Positions 26,371 to 37,849 of a stretch of DNA of 64,000 nucleotides are shown here, in pieces. Position 1 is the first letter of the stretch. Each line of letters starts with the position of its first letter. The notes below the pieces were generated by a model. That model saw nothing but the letters and a program-made list of their open reading frames with translations. It searched no databases and was not told where the DNA came from. The DNA is taken from assembly GCA_020002185.1 (NCBI GenBank), contig CM034544.1, positions 6,905,510 to 6,969,509 on the forward strand, given 5' to 3'. This DNA comes from Paraescarpia echinospica (lineage: Eukaryota; Annelida; Polychaeta; Sabellida; Siboglinidae). The position numbers and the translations under genes were made by a program.

Positions 26371-26371
26371 A

Positions 26372-26628
26372 GACCATGTTTTACCCACTCGATGAACTAG
26401 TAACAGAGGATCGAGTGTATGTTCCACCCGCTCGATGAACTAGTGTAAGAGGAGTGAGTCCATATTCTACCCGCTCGATGAACTGGTGTAAGAGGAGTGA
26501 GTCCATGTTCTAACCGCTCGATGAAGTAGTGTACGAGGGGTGATTCCATGTTCTATCCGCTGGATGAACTAGTGTAAGAGGAGCGAGTCCATGTTTTATC
26601 CGCTCGGTGAATTAGTGTATGAGCGGAT
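26372..26628. repeat. 43-bp minisatellite, about 6 copies
   Basis: The unit ccatgttctacccgctcgat then gaactagtgtaagaggagtgagt is repeated six times with 10-20% divergence. Confidence 0.9.
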
Positions 26629-26679
26629 GTGATCTAGTCGGTGCCCATCAAGTGGTCACGTTTATAAAAGTAAAGTAAG

Positions 26680-26940
26680 TGAACTTCTTATATTGCGATG
26701 TATCCAGTCCTCAAGACTCCTCAAAGCGCTTTACTAAAGGCTCCCTGGAAGACCTGATTAATCGAACACCATCTCGAACAAATATCCACCACTGTCTATA
26801 GCCAGATAACCATTCATACATAGTGAATTGCAGCAACGTAGAATAACAAACTTGCCCAAGGTTCGACTCCAAAGCATAGGATTCGAACCCGGGTTCTCTC
26901 AATCAATAGTCCTAAGGTATACGCAATACGTTGTGGCCGC
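26680..26940 (-). repeat. tRNA-derived SINE
   Basis: Read on the minus strand, a tRNA-like head (gcggccacaacgtattgcg… with B box gggttcgaatcc near 26880-26890) is followed by the body shared with 22440-22700 (cgagatggtgttcgat…, agcgctttgaggagtc, gactggatacatcgcaatataagaa). Head plus shared body supports a full-length SINE. Confidence 0.75.
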
Positions 26941-27027
26941 CCGATGATAAAGGTCAAGGAAGCCAAGTTTGTATACGCTTGTGGTGAGTCATACTTTGTA
27001 TTGTGTTATTATATACTTTCACCTATA

Positions 27028-27140
27028 AAATACTTCCGCCAAAATGGCTTCTACCGTGTGCTTACTTCCGCTAGAATGGCGTCCCCGTGTCTTTACTTCC
27101 TCTAAATTGGCGGACACGCGTGTTTACTTCCTATACGGTC
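27028..27140. repeat. 32-bp tandem repeat, about 3.5 copies
   Basis: The unit acttccgccaaaatggcgtc…cgtgtgtt begins at 27028, 27062 and 27095, with a partial unit at 27127. Confidence 0.8.
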
Positions 27141-27620
27141 GGTCGCATTTATCGCTTGTTAAAGTCCGAGTACGTAATATTCGGTCACGTGTCGACTTCC
27201 AAAATGTCCACTCCCGTGTACTTGTTCTTGTCAACATTCCGACACATCGTGTTCGGTCAAGTCGTCCTATTCTGGTACATCACCATATTTTTCTTCCTAA
27301 CATTATGCTATGTTCCAATAATATAAAATTTTAAATTTGCATATTGAAGTCCTATCCGTAATCTGTGTCATAGTTTGACCCATTAATTTATCGAGAACCA
27401 TCCTCCTGGTGACAGTCAACATATTCATTTCACCACCTATAGTCCACATTTCATCTAATTGTTACGTAATTTGCGCCTATGGCCCTGGCAAGCAAGCTCA
27501 GATGCGCATCAAGATAAAAATCGATAAGAAGTATTAAACTTTTCATTATATGAAACGTATGGTGTCAGGTGAGACAGGTAAAACTAAGACAAGGAAAAGG
27601 AAGAGAAAGGCATGCGCTTA
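27141..27620. other. Non-coding stretch
   Basis: Nothing recognised. Confidence 0.35.
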
Positions 27621-27970
27621 TATATGTATACAAATATATATATATATATGTATATAAATATATATATATATAAATATATACACAATGTATATATATGTAT
27701 ATATATATATATATATAGATATATATATGTCATCACCATCTTCATTATGCAGCTGTAGTGTTCCGTAGTTGGGGGAAGCCGTTAACATGTCGTTTCCAGA
27801 TCTGTCTGTCTTGCGCTATCCTCTGCCATATATATATATATATATACCTTCTTTTTTGCACATCGTACTGAATGAATGGTATACCTGACTTTATGGTTGC
27901 TGTTGCTGTTCCATTAAGAGGAGCGCGTTCGATGGCCCCTGGCGTAGACCAATATATATATATATAACCG
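27620..27970. repeat. (TA)n-rich microsatellite cluster
   Basis: Three TA tracts: 27622-27730, 27828-27846 and 27950-27966. Confidence 0.9.
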
Positions 27971-28134
27971 TGCATCTCGTCCACGTCAATCGCATTTATA
28001 TATCGGGCTGAAAGAAAAAATGCGCAAACAAAACGGTAAATGTCACTGTTGTATATACACTACAGTCGATATGACATTGTTTCTGACGGCGACGATATTA
28101 CCATTTATATATTCTAATTTGCTGATGTTGTGCA

Positions 28135-28710
28135 CATGACAGGCTTTTTACAAATGCAAATACATTTGACTGCGGATTTGAATGTAGTGCATTTGAATTC
28201 ACATTCAAATACCTCCGTGAAGTTGTAAATCCATTTGAATTTGCATTTGAATGCGTACCTTAAACGTTTGCATTCGCAAATGAGTGCGATCCTCAAACAT
28301 TTGAGTTATCAGATGTACAGTCAAATCCGATTCAAATGCACGCGCGTTTTTGTTATAATTAACGTTGTTAGGTTCACATCCATAAGTTCACGGCATGTTA
28401 AGTGTATGACTTTACATACATAATCACGTAGTGGGACTGTTGTGTATTATGTAGCGGGACATAGTGGTTACAATAGTCAGGCACTCCTGTATTATTAAAT
28501 GAATTAATAATGCATTTATATATAGATTATATTGTTTCTCCAAATAAAACAGAACGTTAAAATAAAACCACATAAACATTTTAAATTAATTCAAATGCAT
28601 TTGCATATATGTAGCCAAAACAACTGTGTTTGCATTTGAATGCATTCCTGGAAAATGACATTGGCATTTGCATTTAAATCATGCGAAACATTTGCATTTG
28701 CATTCAAAAT
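28135..28710. repeat. CATTTGAAT-rich degenerate repeat region
   Basis: The words catttgaa, atttgcat and their complements recur about 20 times in two clusters (28140-28345 and 28595-28712), in both orientations. Probably a decayed short-unit satellite. Confidence 0.6.
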
Positions 28711-28714
28711 CGCT

Positions 28715-29285
28715 GACATGGATTTGTTAATAAGCCACATAGTGGATATTTGTTTCCAATGTTACATGCGCATTGACACTCTATTCGCATAGGGTTCGCT
28801 ACTAGCAACTAGTAGCAAAAACTCTCCTCTAGCGGCTAGTAATTTAATTTGTGAACGTCACTAGAAAGCTAATAACCGCTTCGAATGTATTTTGTAGTTA
28901 AGATATGAAATTGCTCATAATATTGCTCACATCCTTATATATTATATAAAGATGTGAAGACTGTTTTTTAGAATGATAAACCGCCGCATACTTTCAGAGA
29001 TGATCGGTTTAGCTGGGGCGAACTCCGGAAGTGTTGCTGTTGTGTTAACAGGAACCTTCCAAATTGTGTCGTCAGTCGCAACCAGAACCGAACAGAGCTT
29101 CATCTCATCTACAGCAATAAAAAAGAGAGAGCACCATCCAATACTAAACCGCACTGTAGACCAGCCAGGGCAATGCTGCAGTGTCCCAAGCTAAATGAAT
29201 GACACAGATATCCCGACTCAATTTAAAACATTATAATGTATTTGTATACAATATCGTAAGTTAAGTTATATATACGTCATGATCA
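28715..29285. other. Non-coding stretch
   Basis: The open frames on both strands at 28942-29194 have no recognised domain. Confidence 0.35.
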
Positions 29286-29289
29286 GTCC

Positions 29290-31060
29290 AGGAAAGATAC
29301 AATTTTATCTCAAGCTAATTGCAACGAAAGGTATTTTTGTTGTTTCTGACCAAGATTAACGTCCTTAACAGCCTAGAAAAGGTCCTAAGAAATCCTAGTC
29401 AGGGAACACCCCTAAACATCGAAAAACAAAATGGCCGCCAAAATCATATTATTGCTCATAACTAGTGTTCTAAGTTAGGTATATTTATGATTTAAAATCT
29501 TATTCTAATGTTTTTGACATCTCAAAATCCAATAAATATGATATTAATTTCGTTTGAATATTCTGTCAAGGTCAATGGTGCAAAATCAAATCAAAACCAT
29601 TCAATGCTATATGATGCTGACAAAACGCAAATACTGATTTCACATTTTCAAGTATTCACTGTATCTTTGATGACAACTTATCTGCAACATATTATGTGGT
29701 AATTAGAGAAACATATGCATACGTATATGGAGAATAACAAAGACATCACTAGGCAAAATTCAGACTTTCCTTAACCGATATCTGCAAAGAATTCTACGCA
29801 TAAAATGGCAAGACAAAATCAGAAACGAGGAGCCATGGGAAAGGACTAGCCAAGAGCCCGTCGCCAAGCAGATCCTGAGGAGAAAGTGGGGTTGGATTGG
29901 ACACACACTGAGAAAGCCAACAACAACCATCACAAGACAGTCTCTGACGTGGAATCCTCAAGAAAAAGAAGGCGAAGAAGGCCAAAAACACATGGCAAAG
30001 AGACACGGTTGCAGAATTACAAAGGAGTGGCTATACCTGGAAAGAAATAGAGAAGATTGCCCAAAGTCGTGTGCGCTGGAGAGTCGCCGTCGATGGCCTA
30101 TACTCTGCATAAGTAAGTAAGTAATGCTTGCATACGTTATATATATATAATGGGAGGTGAAGACTGTATTCACACCAACCGCACCGTTACTATCCACAGG
30201 AGGCGTCTAGGCCTATTTAGTACGGCAGATAACTGCGTTATTTTGACGAATCGTGGACTTTTTTGGTAAAAGCACAAAACTTGGCACATAGATAGAAGTT
30301 GTCAAGACAACATTTTTTAGACCACGGGGCATCTCTGAATTTACCATGGACTTCATTTGTGGCCATTTTAAAATAGCCCTCAAAGCTAATAATCCTCATA
30401 TCTTGAGAACTGCGTTACATGCAACCGTCATTTTGTGTTCAAGATATAGGTTTTCGGGATCTTGATTTCAAGTGTGTTTTTGTTATCTTTTCCGACGTTC
30501 ACGTTTTTAAAGGTGGCGGCCATGTAGATTATTGTCCCTATATCATGTGAACTACGCCACCCACAGCCGTGTTGTTGGTGTCAAAATAAAGTAGGGTAGA
30601 CAACAGTTTAAAATTACTCAAACAATTTGCATTTGACCTTCTTTGACATTCATAACTGCCATTTTTAGAAAATGGCGGCCGTTAAACCAATTATTACATA
30701 CCTTGTGAACTACGTCATATATACCTGTTATTTGTATGCCAAAATACAGGTATACATGGGTAATAATTTCACATATGCTACTTTTAACTTTGTCAGACTG
30801 TCATGCATTTAAAAAAACTGGCGGACGTAAAAATCAATGTCCTCATATCTCAAGAACTGCGTCACGTAGTGCATTCTTGAAATCAAAACATAGGTGGTCG
30901 GACTGCGACCTCAAATGTCTCAAAAATGCTTTACTTGACCTTCGTTGACATTAGCATCATCCATGTTAAATATGATGCCCACCAAGATAAATGTTTCCAT
31001 ATCTTAAGAAATACGCCACACAGAACATTAACGTTCATGCCAAAATGCAGGTTTGATGGA
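29290..31060. mobile_element. Left arm of a large foldback (inverted-repeat) element
   Basis: Read in reverse complement, this matches 31740-33045. Landmarks are tgttgtttctgacc (29338) with ttcttacccagaa (32970); gggaacacccctaaacatcgaaaaacaaaatgg (29400-29435) with its inverse near 32885-32925; and taggcctatttag (30210) with taaataggccta (32515). The arm also contains three or four diverged subrepeats of about 150 bp, each with a 'cctcatatcttgagaactgcgt'-like box (30405, 30540, 30705, 30845, 31005). The arm is interrupted by a LINE fragment (29745-30125). No ORF has coding character. Confidence 0.85.
29745..30125 (+). mobile_element. LINE 3' fragment inserted in the left foldback arm
   Basis: Plus-strand frames give fragments of a LINE ORF2 C-terminus: KWQDKIRNEEPWERTSQEPV, LRRKWGWIGHTLRKP, GRPKTHGK and VRWRVAVDGLYSA. 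The fragment ends with an (AAGT)n tail (gtaagtaagtaa). The motif gcatacgt occurs on both sides (29727 and 30131) and looks like a short target-site duplication. Confidence 0.8.
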
Positions 31061-31740
31061 TAGAGATGGTGTGGCTCATCGGGGAATTTTAATCGTCTTA
31101 AGAATCAACTACAGACAATGAGGTATATGGCTATCACGAACTGCTTACAAGCATCCAAACAAACATCTCTGTGATGTTACCTCTCTAACAGCTACATTTC
31201 AAGAATGTGGCAATCCGCTTTGTGGACAAGGACAATATATGCTGTTTGTAGACACCCGAGATGTTTGCCATGAGAGTGTTGATGGCAGTTTGATGAGAAT
31301 AGAAAATATGTAATGTAAATCTGCGAGAGGTTCGCCGTGCTGGTGCACGACGGAACAAGCTATCAAGTGAATGTGAGTGAAACTAGAAGGCAACTGTTCA
31401 CCCAAAAAGGAAGACAAATCAGTCACCTTCCACCGACACCGGCCGCGTTGCTTTAGCGCAGCAAGCGTGCCGATCACCAGGGAGGTTACAGTTAGGGGAC
31501 AACAAACCTAATTTATCCAGTGGCAGACATCCTGTCTCCACAGGAATAGGGGTGGACATCTCGAGGAGAGAGTCAGACACTCTTGAGGACAACATTACCG
31601 CAAGCCTGGCTAGTACCGGTGAAGTGTGGGTGTCTGAAAGGCAGCAAGCCGAACACCCGTACATGCAGAAAGGCGGAACTGTGCTACACCGAAATGTACC
31701 AATGTGGCGGGAAATGTGAAGCACCATAAAAGTAAGTATC
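31061..31740. other. Central spacer of the foldback element
   Basis: About 680 bp of sequence not repeated in the arms. Both strands have modest open frames (minus 31419-31742, 107 codons; minus 31199-31477, 92 codons), but I recognise no transposase motif. It could be a remnant of an internal gene or captured DNA. Confidence 0.5.
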
Positions 31741-33045
31741 AAACACTTTTTTAAATATAAACCTACATTTGTTTACAGCCGCCATCTTTAAAAAGTCAGC
31801 TATGGATATCGGACGAGGTCAAAAGTTAATTATGTGAAATAATTACCTTTGATAACTACATTCGGCAACACGACGACAGCTTTGTGTGACAAACTTCTTA
31901 ACATCTAAGAAACATTCGTTTTAACAGCCGCAATATTTTTACAACTGGTGGATATGAATGTCGAACAAGATCAAACGTAAACTACTTGAAATCGCTACCC
32001 AAGAAAACCAACATTTCGACATAAAAATAACAGCTTTATACTTAAGGTATGGAAATAATTGATTCTGTCGGTCGGCCGCCATTTTCTATGATGACGGATA
32101 GGAATGTCAACGAAAGTCAAAATATTTGAATAAATTTAAATTGATGTACGTACGTCGTTATTCTGACACCTACACAGCGGCTCTGGGTGGCGTAGTTTAT
32201 AAAATGTAGGGACAATGGTATCGACTGTTGCCATCTTTAAAAATAGCGGATGTGAATATTGGACAAGGTCACCAATAACACATTTGAAATCAATACCCCG
32301 AAAACCTATATGTTGAGCACAAGATAACGGTTGCATGTGATGCAGTTCTCAAGATATGAGGATTATTAATTTTGGCGGCAATTTTTAAATGGCTACCAAT
32401 GGCGTCCAGGGCAATTCCGAGATGTTTTTCTTAATAACTTCTAACTATGTGCCAAGTTTCATGCATTTATCAAAAAGTGCTCGGTTCGTCAAGATAATGC
32501 AGTTGTATGCCATTCTAAATAGGCCTAAGCTTCTCCTATGGATAGTGACTGTTGCGTTGTTCTGAATCCAGCCTGTTCACCTATCATTATATAACGCAAG
32601 TATGCATATGTTTCTTTAAATACCACATAACATGTTGCAGACATGTTGTTATCAAAGATACAGTGATTAATTGAAAGTGTGAAATCAGTATTTGGGTTTT
32701 TGCAGCATCATATACCATTGGATGACCTTGACTTTACACCATTGACCTTGACAAAACATTCAAATGAAATGTTTATTATATTTATCGGATTTTGTGATGT
32801 CGAAAACACTATAATTAGATTTTAAATCATAAATCTACCTCACTTAGAACCATAGTTGTGAGCAATAATATGCATCTGGCGGCCATTTTGTTTTTCGATC
32901 TTTTACGGGTGTTCCCTGGCTAGGATTTCTTAGGCCTTTTTTTTTGCCGTTAAGGGCACCATTCTGGGTAAGAAACAACAAAAACATTTTGTTGTAATTA
33001 GTTTGAGGTAGATCCATTTTGTTGTCATAGAATGCCTAGACTAGA
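31741..33045. mobile_element. Right arm of the foldback element
   Basis: Inverse of 29290-31060 without the LINE insertion. It includes the same subrepeat series (boxes near 31840, 31985, 32150 and 32335). At 32600 it keeps the uninterrupted version of the LINE target (gcaagtatgcatatg). Confidence 0.85.
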
Positions 33046-33159
33046 CTGGTATATTTAACCGAACGCACCATACACATGTATGTTGATTACAATGTTGTAC
33101 AACTTGTTAGTTATGCAAAATATGCGGGTTGATGTATGGCGGAATATATCATATATATA

Positions 33160-33790
33160 TTACTTACTTACTTAGTCCCTTAACCAACTCCGTCTTCTGG
33201 GGAACATAAGGGACGCTAGAGCTGTGAGATTTCGCCATTCCTGTATGTAAGTGGCAACGGTGAAGAGCTCTGACACGGATAAAGCCGTCCACTCTTTGAC
33301 ATTGTCAAACCGACATTTTCTCTGCCGTCCGCGGCGGCGTCTGCCCTCAACGGTGCCCTAACGAATCGTGTTCGGGAGGCTGGCGTACCTTGCTACATGC
33401 CCAAACCATGCCAGTTGTCTTCTCTTAACAGTTGCCAGTAGAGGTTTGTGTGGGCACACCATGGATTCGTTCTTGCTCATCATATATTTATTGGATATGG
33501 AACAGCTTCCTCAAATACTTCGTTTCGAAAATTTAATATTTTTCTATGTATGAGCATGGAATGTCCACGACACACAGCCGTACAGAAGTATGTACAGTAC
33601 AAATGATCTGAACAAAACTAAACTTGGTTGTGAAGCATATATTACTACTTCTCCAGATCCTGTCCAACTTTGCTATTATTGTCGTTGCTCAGGCGATCCT
33701 GATATGTACGTCTGTGGTACAGCTACCACCCTGAGACTAGGTCGCTCCAAGACATTTTAAACTGCTGACGTCTTCTAGCTTTTCGCTATA
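33160..33790 (-). pseudogene. LINE ORF2 C-terminal region, degenerate
   Basis: The minus strand reads, with stops and shifts, LEDVSSLKCLGAT…CTTDVHIRIA (33780-33690), AKLDRIWRSSNICFTTKF, a cysteine-bearing LYGC-like stretch, KRRQLAWFGHVARYASLPNTI (about 33425-33360), GRRRRGRQRKC and VKEWTALSVSELF. This order matches the C-terminal third of a LINE RT protein. The (TAAG)n tail at 33165-33178 is the same tail type as the LINE at 29745-30125. Confidence 0.8.
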
Positions 33791-33904
33791 TGGTGATGTC
33801 TGCGCTGATGTTTTTCAGCTGCTGCCCAAGACTTTGCTCCTCTTTGTTCTTAGCTCTATCTCCATGTCTGTGTTTTATAATAATTGTTAATAATAATTAC
33901 AAAG

Positions 33905-34035
33905 AGGTTAATATTCCCTGCGGACAACATGGTGCGAATGTTTGGTTGCCAATACAAGAGAGACGACTGATCTAACGACGGTGACTCGATGTAGCCAAGG
34001 AAACTGCGTCCCGCTGTACAGGCGGCCACTTGCAC
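33905..34035. repeat. Third copy of the Penelope-associated 3' sequence
   Basis: Matches 3268-3395 and 7388-7515: ttccctgcggacaacatggtg, acgactgatcta and ggcggccacttgcacta are all present. No other part of the Penelope element lies nearby. Confidence 0.8.
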
Positions 34036-34039
34036 TAAT

Positions 34040-34600
34040 ACGTTGTAGTGTCACCGCTGTACCCACCTTGTCACATCAAGTATTTAGAGCCCGCTAGCTG
34101 ATGACCAGACACATGATCAGAGCGTGTCCACCCACATTAGTGCAAGCAGGTTCGTACTACGAATATTATAGTATAAACAACACAATTACGCTATGTCTGT
34201 TTTTTACAATTCCTGTTTCACAGGTCGTCTTTAATTTGTCGGGGGTAATAATTATTGTAACAAAGGAAATTGTGTTAATAATAACTTCGGATTATTTTAA
34301 CAATTTCCATGGATGACAACCTATAAAAGAAACACGACAAACGACATCACTGTCATCGATATAGTTTGAACAGTTTAATAATTGTTGATCATTACCACTT
34401 CAATAAAGTGAAATCTGCCTTAAAACAGGCTACATCAGGCACATACAAATGTTACTTAATTGACTACAATTGAAAAGGTAATATACATTATTCGACCTAT
34501 TTGTAATAGTAAGGTCAACAATTTATAAGCAAATGAAGTTCGTTTTATTGGACTCAAATATAAATTGTCAATCACTTACATGACGGAACTTTCTTAGTGA
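34040..34600. other. Non-coding stretch
   Basis: Nothing recognised. Confidence 0.35.
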
Positions 34601-34635
34601 TTCATAAACCATCCGGTTGATTTGTAACGAAACTC

Positions 34636-37620
34636 ATGCTTGGCCAAATCACATATTACTGCCCCATCATCTCAAGAAATACAATAGTCAAAAGTTCCAC
34701 CACACTCGCAGCAATCTGTCAAGTCATTAGACTACGTTACGGTTTCCAATCCACAGGCGCCCACTGCATACGCCTCGAGCCAGAGGACTTATACCAAACG
34801 TTTGGTCACCTTCGTCAAAGACAATCTGCTCAGAACTGAAGACAAATTCTTACACCATGATCAACACATCACAGAAGATGAAGAGATAACACCAACAATG
34901 GAAAATTTCGTAGTCCTGACCTAGTTGCAGCTCGTCCATTCAGATTTGCCGAAACTCGTCAAACAGAGATATGGCTCCGAATTACGTACTCACACATTAG
35001 CATAAATCAAGCCTGAAATTTCGAAGGCGTTATAACGTTTTTCCTATACGAAATCAGATCTTCAGAAGACGCCACAGCTATGCGACTATAAACCATTCGT
35101 TCAAGTCAGACCATCAGTGCCAAAACGTACGCCAGGCCCACATGCATATACCCGACGTCGCTATATGGCCAAAGCATGACAGGTTATCGACATACTTGAC
35201 GGTGAAGAAGAACACAACTCCATAGAACCTGAGGAAACCAACACCGAAACCATCGATTATGAAATCCCAACAGCGCAAAAAATCGAGGTTCGACAGTCAC
35301 CGTACTTAGAAGTGTTCTGCAGTCACCACACAGCCCGTATAACCATTGACAGCGGAACTACTAGAAACATGAGTCGCCTTGCCACAGCACATAAACTGGG
35401 TTGCGTGATACAGAAATCATCACAATCAGCTAACCAAGCCGACGGATCGTCACCGTTAACCACAGTAGGCGAAACTACTTTCGAACTGACACGCGACAAC
35501 AAACACATTGACGTTCAACGGCGTAGTCGTTGAGAACCTAGACGTCGAAATCATTGCTGGCACACCCTTCATGGATGCGAATGACATACCGGTACGCCAC
35601 GCTAACATCTCATCACACTGTCCAGCGGCACCACCTCCTCGTACGGATCAACCACCCTTCGCTGAACAGACACGCCGTTAGACGCGCTCGTGTGTTACGA
35701 GCCCCGCCCATCAACACGACAGTCTGGCCCGGCGAGTTTGTTGAAGTGACTCTACCTAAAGACGTGTGTTTCTCCGATGCTACATTCGCTCTCGAACCAC
35801 GCATTGACGCGCCCATCAGTAAACACACATGTGAATCCAACGTATGGCCACAACCAACCATCGTCGCCAGCATCGCGTGTAAAATCCGCATCGCCAACCT
35901 TACAAATACCGTACGCATCCTCTGACGAAACGAAGTATTTGTACCAGACGTCGCCACAGACCGGAAGATGAGTTGTGGATCGTAACCGACGCATTAATGA
36001 AACAGTGCGGCATAGGAGCCACAATGTATGTCATGCCGACAGCATACGTACAAGCACACGAGAAACTCTGCCGCGGAGAATGTTCAGTCAGTCCGCGTGT
36101 GTCTCCATTACTGTCAGTTGTCAGCAGATATCAGGCATCTATTCGACACCTAGCAGGACCAGCTAACATTCCATCCGACTTGTCAGTTGTCAGCAGATAT
36201 CAGGCATCTATTCGACACCTAGCAGGACCAGCTAACATTCCATCCGACTTGTCAGTTGTCAGCAGATATCAGGCATCTATTCGATACCTAGCAGGACCAG
36301 CTAACATTCCATCCGACTTGTCAGTTGTCAGCAGATATCAGGCATCTATTCGACACCTAGCAGGACCAGCTAACATTCCATCCGACTTGTCAGTTGTCAG
36401 CAGATATCAGGCATCTATTCGACATCTAGCAGGACCAGCTAACATTCCATCCGACTTGTCAGTTGTCAGCAGATATCAGGCATCTATTCGACACCTAGCA
36501 GGACCAGTTAACATTCCATCCGACTTCGCGTGTCGCAACGCATCTACGTGTACTGACCAACACTGTCAAATCTGCACATTCGTCAGGCGAATGGAAGACT
36601 CTGTGGTGCAGCGCATATATATCAGCCATACGAACCGACCCAGCGCCAGGATTCGCCTCACTCGTCAACGACCAGCTTCTCTCCCGATATCGCATGACAG
36701 TCGAGCTGGGACGCGTGAAGAAGCTGAATAAAAAACCAGAGGCGGAGAAGGCCGTTCACGAACTCGAGGGTGAAATTCTCTAGTAACAACCGAGTGGCGG
36801 AGCCGTTACACACATTACACGGGCCGTCGCAACCGCACTTCTCAATCCCCGTTTCCGCAACAGGGGTTTACACATGTATCTGCTTGTCAGATGTGGACTC
36901 AGCGTGATCAGTACACCGGCGAACACATGCCGGTGTCTGGTCACAAACTCATTCTGGAACAACACAAGCTACGCGACGCCAATCACAAGCTCAGTAACCT
37001 ATCGAAGACACCGAATGGTAAAATGCCAAACTCTGAACGCATTGTGATCGGAGATCTGGTTTCTATATATGCCGACCGAAACAACACACGCGCTCGAAAC
37101 AGATACTTGGTTGTAAGTGTTGACGGTATTTGGATTAATATCTGTAAGTTCATCGGGAATCAACTAAGATCAATACGTTATACAGGATGAAGCGAACTGA
37201 GTGTTACCGCGTCCCTGCCGAAAAAAAACAATCGTGTCGCCACTGTTCGACAGACACGAGTCGATTCAAGACCTAGACGACGTACCGGACCCTACGCCAC
37301 CGCCAAGCGTACCAGTACAGTTGTCTGAACCCGAGACTCAGCCACGGATCGATGAACCCCTGAGATACTTGACACACCAGTGAACGATGGTGTTCAACCT
37401 CGACGATCTACTACAAAGAGCGACAACTGCCAAAATATTTAAGCGACTACGTTACATAGAAAATGAACAAACGAACACGGAGAAAACAAATCACGTCAAC
37501 ACGACTATGTTTATGACTAGACAGCTACGCCGCCTAGCGGTCAGAGGGACTAACGGAGATAAAGCTCGTGTTGATTGTGTCCGCACATTTCTGACGACGG
37601 TTTGTCTATCGCTCATATAA
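34636..37620 (+). pseudogene. Ty3/Gypsy-like retrotransposon with large internal deletions
   Basis: The order is consistent with an LTR-type pol. Possible gag-derived open segments lie at 34636-34839 and downstream. An aspartic protease core lies at 35312-35590 (ITIDSGTT, and farther on [12 protein letters not shown]), broken by a frameshift near 35510. A linker (35690-35925) leads directly to an RNase H start (LWIVTDALMKQCGIGATMYV, 35968-36030), so the whole RT catalytic region is missing. The RNase H end (36060-36600) carries a tandem expansion. Integrase C-terminal sequence follows in shifting frames (ELGRVKKLNKKPEAEKAVHEL about 36700-36765; about 36890-37190 with WTQRDQYTGEHMPVSGHKLI and IVIGDLVSIYADRN). 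LTRs were not identified. The element is dead. It could belong to a related retropepsin family rather than Gypsy proper. Confidence 0.7.
36113..36526 (+). repeat. Six in-frame 69-bp tandem copies inside the RNase H region
   Basis: Six units of exactly 69 bp (starts 36113, 36182, 36251, 36320, 36389, 36458) encode SVVSRYQASIRHLAGPANIP plus SDL. Only one or two substitutions are visible among the units. An ordinary element carries this segment once, so this is a recent expansion that preserved the frame. Confidence 0.95.
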
Positions 37621-37704
37621 GTATCCACAATAAACCATTATTACCTTATTGGTGGTGTCTGGTTGTGCAGAGCTACAGTGTATTCCTTTCACTCTAGTTG
37701 GCGC

Positions 37705-37706
37705 TA

Positions 37707-37756
<50 letters not shown>

Positions 37757-37792
37757 CTATATATAGATGTGTATATATATATATATATACAG

Positions 37793-37823
<31 letters not shown>

Positions 37824-37845
37824 CACATATATATATATATATACT
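37705..37845. repeat. (TA)n microsatellite
   Basis: TA-rich tract with internal tgtgtgtgta interruptions. The minus and plus Tyr-Ile ORFs across it are artefacts. Confidence 0.95.
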
Positions 37846-37849
37846 ATAA

